In this document: in pieces, positions 6,825-8,699 of the stretch
Layout of the letters: each line of letters begins with the position of its first letter
How positions within the stretch are numbered: position 1 is the stretch's first letter
Source: Acidobacteriota bacterium
Lineage (GTDB): Bacteria; Acidobacteriota; Thermoanaerobaculia; Multivoradales; JAHEKO01
Direction of reading: 5' to 3'
Assembly (NCBI GenBank): GCA_030610025.1
Contig: JAUWSP010000085.1
Location: forward strand, 1 to 8,699
DNA: 8,699 bases
Position numbers and translations under genes: made by a program
The notes under the pieces: model-generated
What the model was told of the DNA's origin: nothing
What the model saw: the letters and a program-made list of their open reading frames with translations, nothing else
The model's database searches: none

Positions 6825-8228
6825 ATGGCCGGCTCCCGAGATCCAGCGAACGAGACCGCCGATCGATCCATGTCCTTCTGGCGGAGGGCTCGTCGAAGCA
6901 TGGCGCGGCGCTTCCCCCGGACCCGCCGCGTCTACCATGGCTCGGTCGACACAGCCCGGCGACTGCGCAGTCTACCTCGACAGAGTGCCGCCGCCGTGCG
7001 CTTTCTCGGGATCTGCAAACAAAGGGCCGAGCGACGACAGGAGGAGCCACGGCTTACGGTCGGCGTCGATATCAGCCCTTTGTGGGAGCCGCTTACGGGG
7101 GTTGGTTGGTATCTCTATCGCCTGCTGGAGCACCTGGCTGACCGCGATGACGTGAGGCTCAGGCTCTATCCGCCGACGATTGTGTTGAGCCGCGAGTTTC
7201 CGTATGACGACCCCACGGTCGAGCTGCCATCGGGGCCCGCACTGGAGGTTGTCTCCTACGATCTGCCGGAGGTCCTGGCCGTGGACCACGTCGCGGTCAA
7301 CTTCGTGCGCAGGTGGGAAGCTGATCTCGTTTCCCGAGACGAGAACCAGGTTCTCTTTGCACCCAACTACTTTCTACCCAGGCTCTTCAACAAAGTGCCG
7401 GGAGCTCTGGTGGCGACGATTCACGACCTCGGCTTTCGCAAGGTGCCCTGGTCATTGCGAGAGGAGACCCTGAACAGCCTCGCCAAGAAACTGGACCAGA
7501 CCCTCAGCGGTGCCAGCCTGCTCATCACGGTGAGCAACACCGTACGTGACGAGCTCGTCTCCTATCAGTATGCATCCGAAGAGCAGATTCGGGTGGTGCA
7601 CCATGGAGCCGGCCTCCTGGAGGGACTCGAAGCCGGCGAGCTTCCTGCGGGAGTTCCACCCCGGTTCGGCCTTCACGTCGGAACGCTGGAGCCGCGCAAG
7701 AACATCTCCTCGCTGTTGGCCTGCTGGCGCCTACTTCGTGATCGGATGCCAGACCCACCGGCGCTGGTCCTGTGCGGGCGGTTTGGCTGGAAGGCCCAGG
7801 AGCTCGAAGCCGAGGTCGCGGCAGCCGAGAAAGAGGGCTGGCTCCAGCACCTCGGCTATGTTCCCGAAGACCAGCTGGCCGGACTCTATTCTCAGGCCTC
7901 GGTCGTCGTCTTCCCCACTCTCTACGAGGGGTTCGGCCTCCCAGCGCTCGAAGCCATGGCAGCTGGCGCTCCCCTGGTCTGCTCTGACATCCCGGTGCTT
8001 CACGAGGTCGCAGGTAGAGCGGCCCTCTTCGCCTCGCCAGAGAGACCCGAGGAGATGGCGTCGCAAATCCACCGGGTGCTCACCGACGAGAGCTTGAGAC
8101 GAGAGCTGATAGCCCTGGGCACCCGGCGCCTGGGAGAGTTCGACTGGAACAGAACCGCGGACCAGACCCTGGCCGTGTGGCGCGAGGCCGCGGAATCGCG
8201 CCGACCACCCATCGACACTGGCGGATGA
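6825..8228 (+). CDS. GT4-type glycosyltransferase (glycosyltransferase family 1 domain)
   Basis: This is probably a retaining, GT-B fold glycosyltransferase that transfers a sugar from a nucleotide donor to a glycan or lipid-linked acceptor at the cytoplasmic face of the membrane. Donor and acceptor cannot be read from the sequence. The N-terminal Rossmann domain starts at VGVDISPL (79-86), with a glycine-rich TGVG at 91-94 and TIHDLGF at 198-204. The C-terminal domain holds VGTLEPRKN (285-293; Arg291 and Lys292 should contact the donor phosphates), and the EX7E motif Glu368/Glu376 in EGFGLPALE, followed by GAPLVCSDIPVLHEVAG. The start is uncertain: ATG at 6825 has no ribosome-binding site, ATG 6870 little, and ATG 6900 has GGAGGG (6883-6888) 11 nt upstream. 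All three leave an arginine-rich N-terminal extension before the catalytic core. The next glycosyltransferase begins 15 nt downstream, which suggests a polysaccharide gene cluster. Confidence 0.92.
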   Translation: MAGSRDPANETADRSMSFWRRARRSMARRFPRTRRVYHGSVDTARRLRSLPRQSAAAVRFLGICKQRAERRQEEPRLTVGVDISPLWEPLTGVGWYLYRLLEHLADRDDVRLRLYPPTIVLSREFPYDDPTVELPSGPALEVVSYDLPEVLAVDHVAVNFVRRWEADLVSRDENQVLFAPNYFLPRLFNKVPGALVATIHDLGFRKVPWSLREETLNSLAKKLDQTLSGASLLITVSNTVRDELVSYQYASEEQIRVVHHGAGLLEGLEAGELPAGVPPRFGLHVGTLEPRKNISSLLACWRLLRDRMPDPPALVLCGRFGWKAQELEAEVAAAEKEGWLQHLGYVPEDQLAGLYSQASVVVFPTLYEGFGLPALEAMAAGAPLVCSDIPVLHEVAGRAALFASPERPEEMASQIHRVLTDESLRRELIALGTRRLGEFDWNRTADQTLAVWREAAESRRPPIDTGG

Positions 8229-8232
8229 ATTC

Positions 8233-8236
8233 GGAG
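8233..8236 (+). promoter_or_regulatory. Ribosome-binding site supporting TTG start of second glycosyltransferase
   Basis: GGAG lies 7 nt before TTG at 8244, inside the 15-nt gap after the TGA of the first glycosyltransferase. There is no ATG in this frame between that stop and the conserved IAVDTRSL motif. The site therefore decides the start of the downstream gene. Confidence 0.5.
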
Positions 8237-8243
8237 TAGCCGT

Positions 8244-8699
8244 TTGAGACCCGGGACGCCCAAGCCGACCATCGCGGTGGATACCAGATCCCTGGTGGGA
8301 CCTCCCACCGGAATCGGCGTCTTCACCCTGTCCATGTTGAAGGCCCTCGCGGATCGAGATGGGGTCCGCTGTATCGGCATGGCCCACCGTGAGCTGTCCT
8401 GCGCCGAGGAGCTGCGCCAATCAGGCGTCGAGATGGAAGCCCAGGCCGCACCTTCCGGCGTCTGGTGGCAGCAGCTGGTGCTACCACGTCGGCTAGCAGG
8501 CTCCGACATCGACCTTCTCTGGTCGCCCCTCCTCACGCTTCCGGTGCGAAATCCGATTCCGGGTGTCGTGACGATTCACGACCTCACACCCCTTGTTCTA
8601 CCCGAGGCACATCGTCTCAAGGTGCGACTCAGCTTGCTGCCGTTCCTCGCCTCGACGCTGCGGCAGGCCCGGTGCGTCGCCGTCGATTCGAAAGCCACC
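8244..8699 (+). CDS. Second GT4-type glycosyltransferase, N-terminal part only, cut by window edge
   Basis: A frame with no stop runs from TTG at 8244 to the right edge, giving 152 residues. They match the N-terminal domain of GT4 glycosyltransferases: IAVDTRSL at 10-17, the glycine-rich PTGIGVFTL at 21-29, a segment ending LLWSPLLTLP at 91-100, VVTIHDLTPLVLP at 108-120, and CVAVDSKAT at the edge, where family members read VSxxT. The EX7E donor-binding motif lies beyond the window. It resembles the preceding glycosyltransferase at equivalent positions (VDxxxL, TGxG, TIHDL), so the two are paralogues. TTG is favoured because GGAG sits 7 nt upstream and because an in-frame GTG further on would cut into the first beta strand. 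The first gene's stop is in the same frame, 15 nt before. The acceptor and sugar are unknown. Confidence 0.87.
   Translation, partial: MRPGTPKPTIAVDTRSLVGPPTGIGVFTLSMLKALADRDGVRCIGMAHRELSCAEELRQSGVEMEAQAAPSGVWWQQLVLPRRLAGSDIDLLWSPLLTLPVRNPIPGVVTIHDLTPLVLPEAHRLKVRLSLLPFLASTLRQARCVAVDSKAT

Noticed and set aside
7731..8536. Minus-strand frames of 229 and 178 codons opposite the glycosyltransferases
   Set aside because: They are antisense to clear GT4 motifs, including TIHDL and EGFGLPALE, and show no domain of their own.
7415..8585. 16-base identical stretch (7415-7430 and 8570-8585) shared by the two glycosyltransferases
   Set aside because: It encodes the conserved TIHDL motif in both genes. 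The similarity is explained by protein conservation and shared codon preference, not by a repeat element.

Overview
The window is high-GC bacterial chromosomal DNA, dense in genes and without any visible mobile element, tRNA, rRNA or CRISPR array. The gene order of the left part is DUF177 – rpmF – plsX – fabD – fabG – acpP – fabF. It is a common bacterial housekeeping arrangement. With the high GC and PlsX (acyl-phosphate) chemistry it suggests a Gram-negative-type bacterium, for example a deltaproteobacterial or acidobacterial lineage. That assignment is an inference; nothing here fixes the phylum.

Positions 1-6716 are one long run of genes on the minus strand, read from right to left. It starts with an unrecognised 415-residue membrane-anchored protein. 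Then come the DUF177/YceD cysteine-rich protein and ribosomal protein L32 in its four-cysteine form. PlsX, FabD, FabG, acyl carrier protein and FabF follow. The first 24 codons of a further gene run off the left edge, in the place where rnc is often found. Gaps are short (22 to 123 nt) and fabD/fabG overlap by 4 nt, so at least the core is probably one transcription unit. FabD loads malonyl onto ACP, FabF condenses, FabG reduces the beta-keto group, and PlsX turns acyl-ACP into acyl-phosphate for phospholipid synthesis. The initiating condensing enzyme FabH, often located between plsX and fabD, is absent from the cluster.

Positions 6717-6824 are a divergent intergenic gap with no convincing promoter consensus.

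Positions 6825-8699 carry two consecutive plus-strand GT4-type glycosyltransferases. The second is cut by the window edge and appears to use a TTG start. They look like the beginning of a surface- or exopolysaccharide locus unrelated in function to the lipid operon.

I did not find a convincing undescribed system. The parts that merit a second look are the unknown membrane-anchored protein heading the operon, the missing fabH, and the tandem glycosyltransferase pair.
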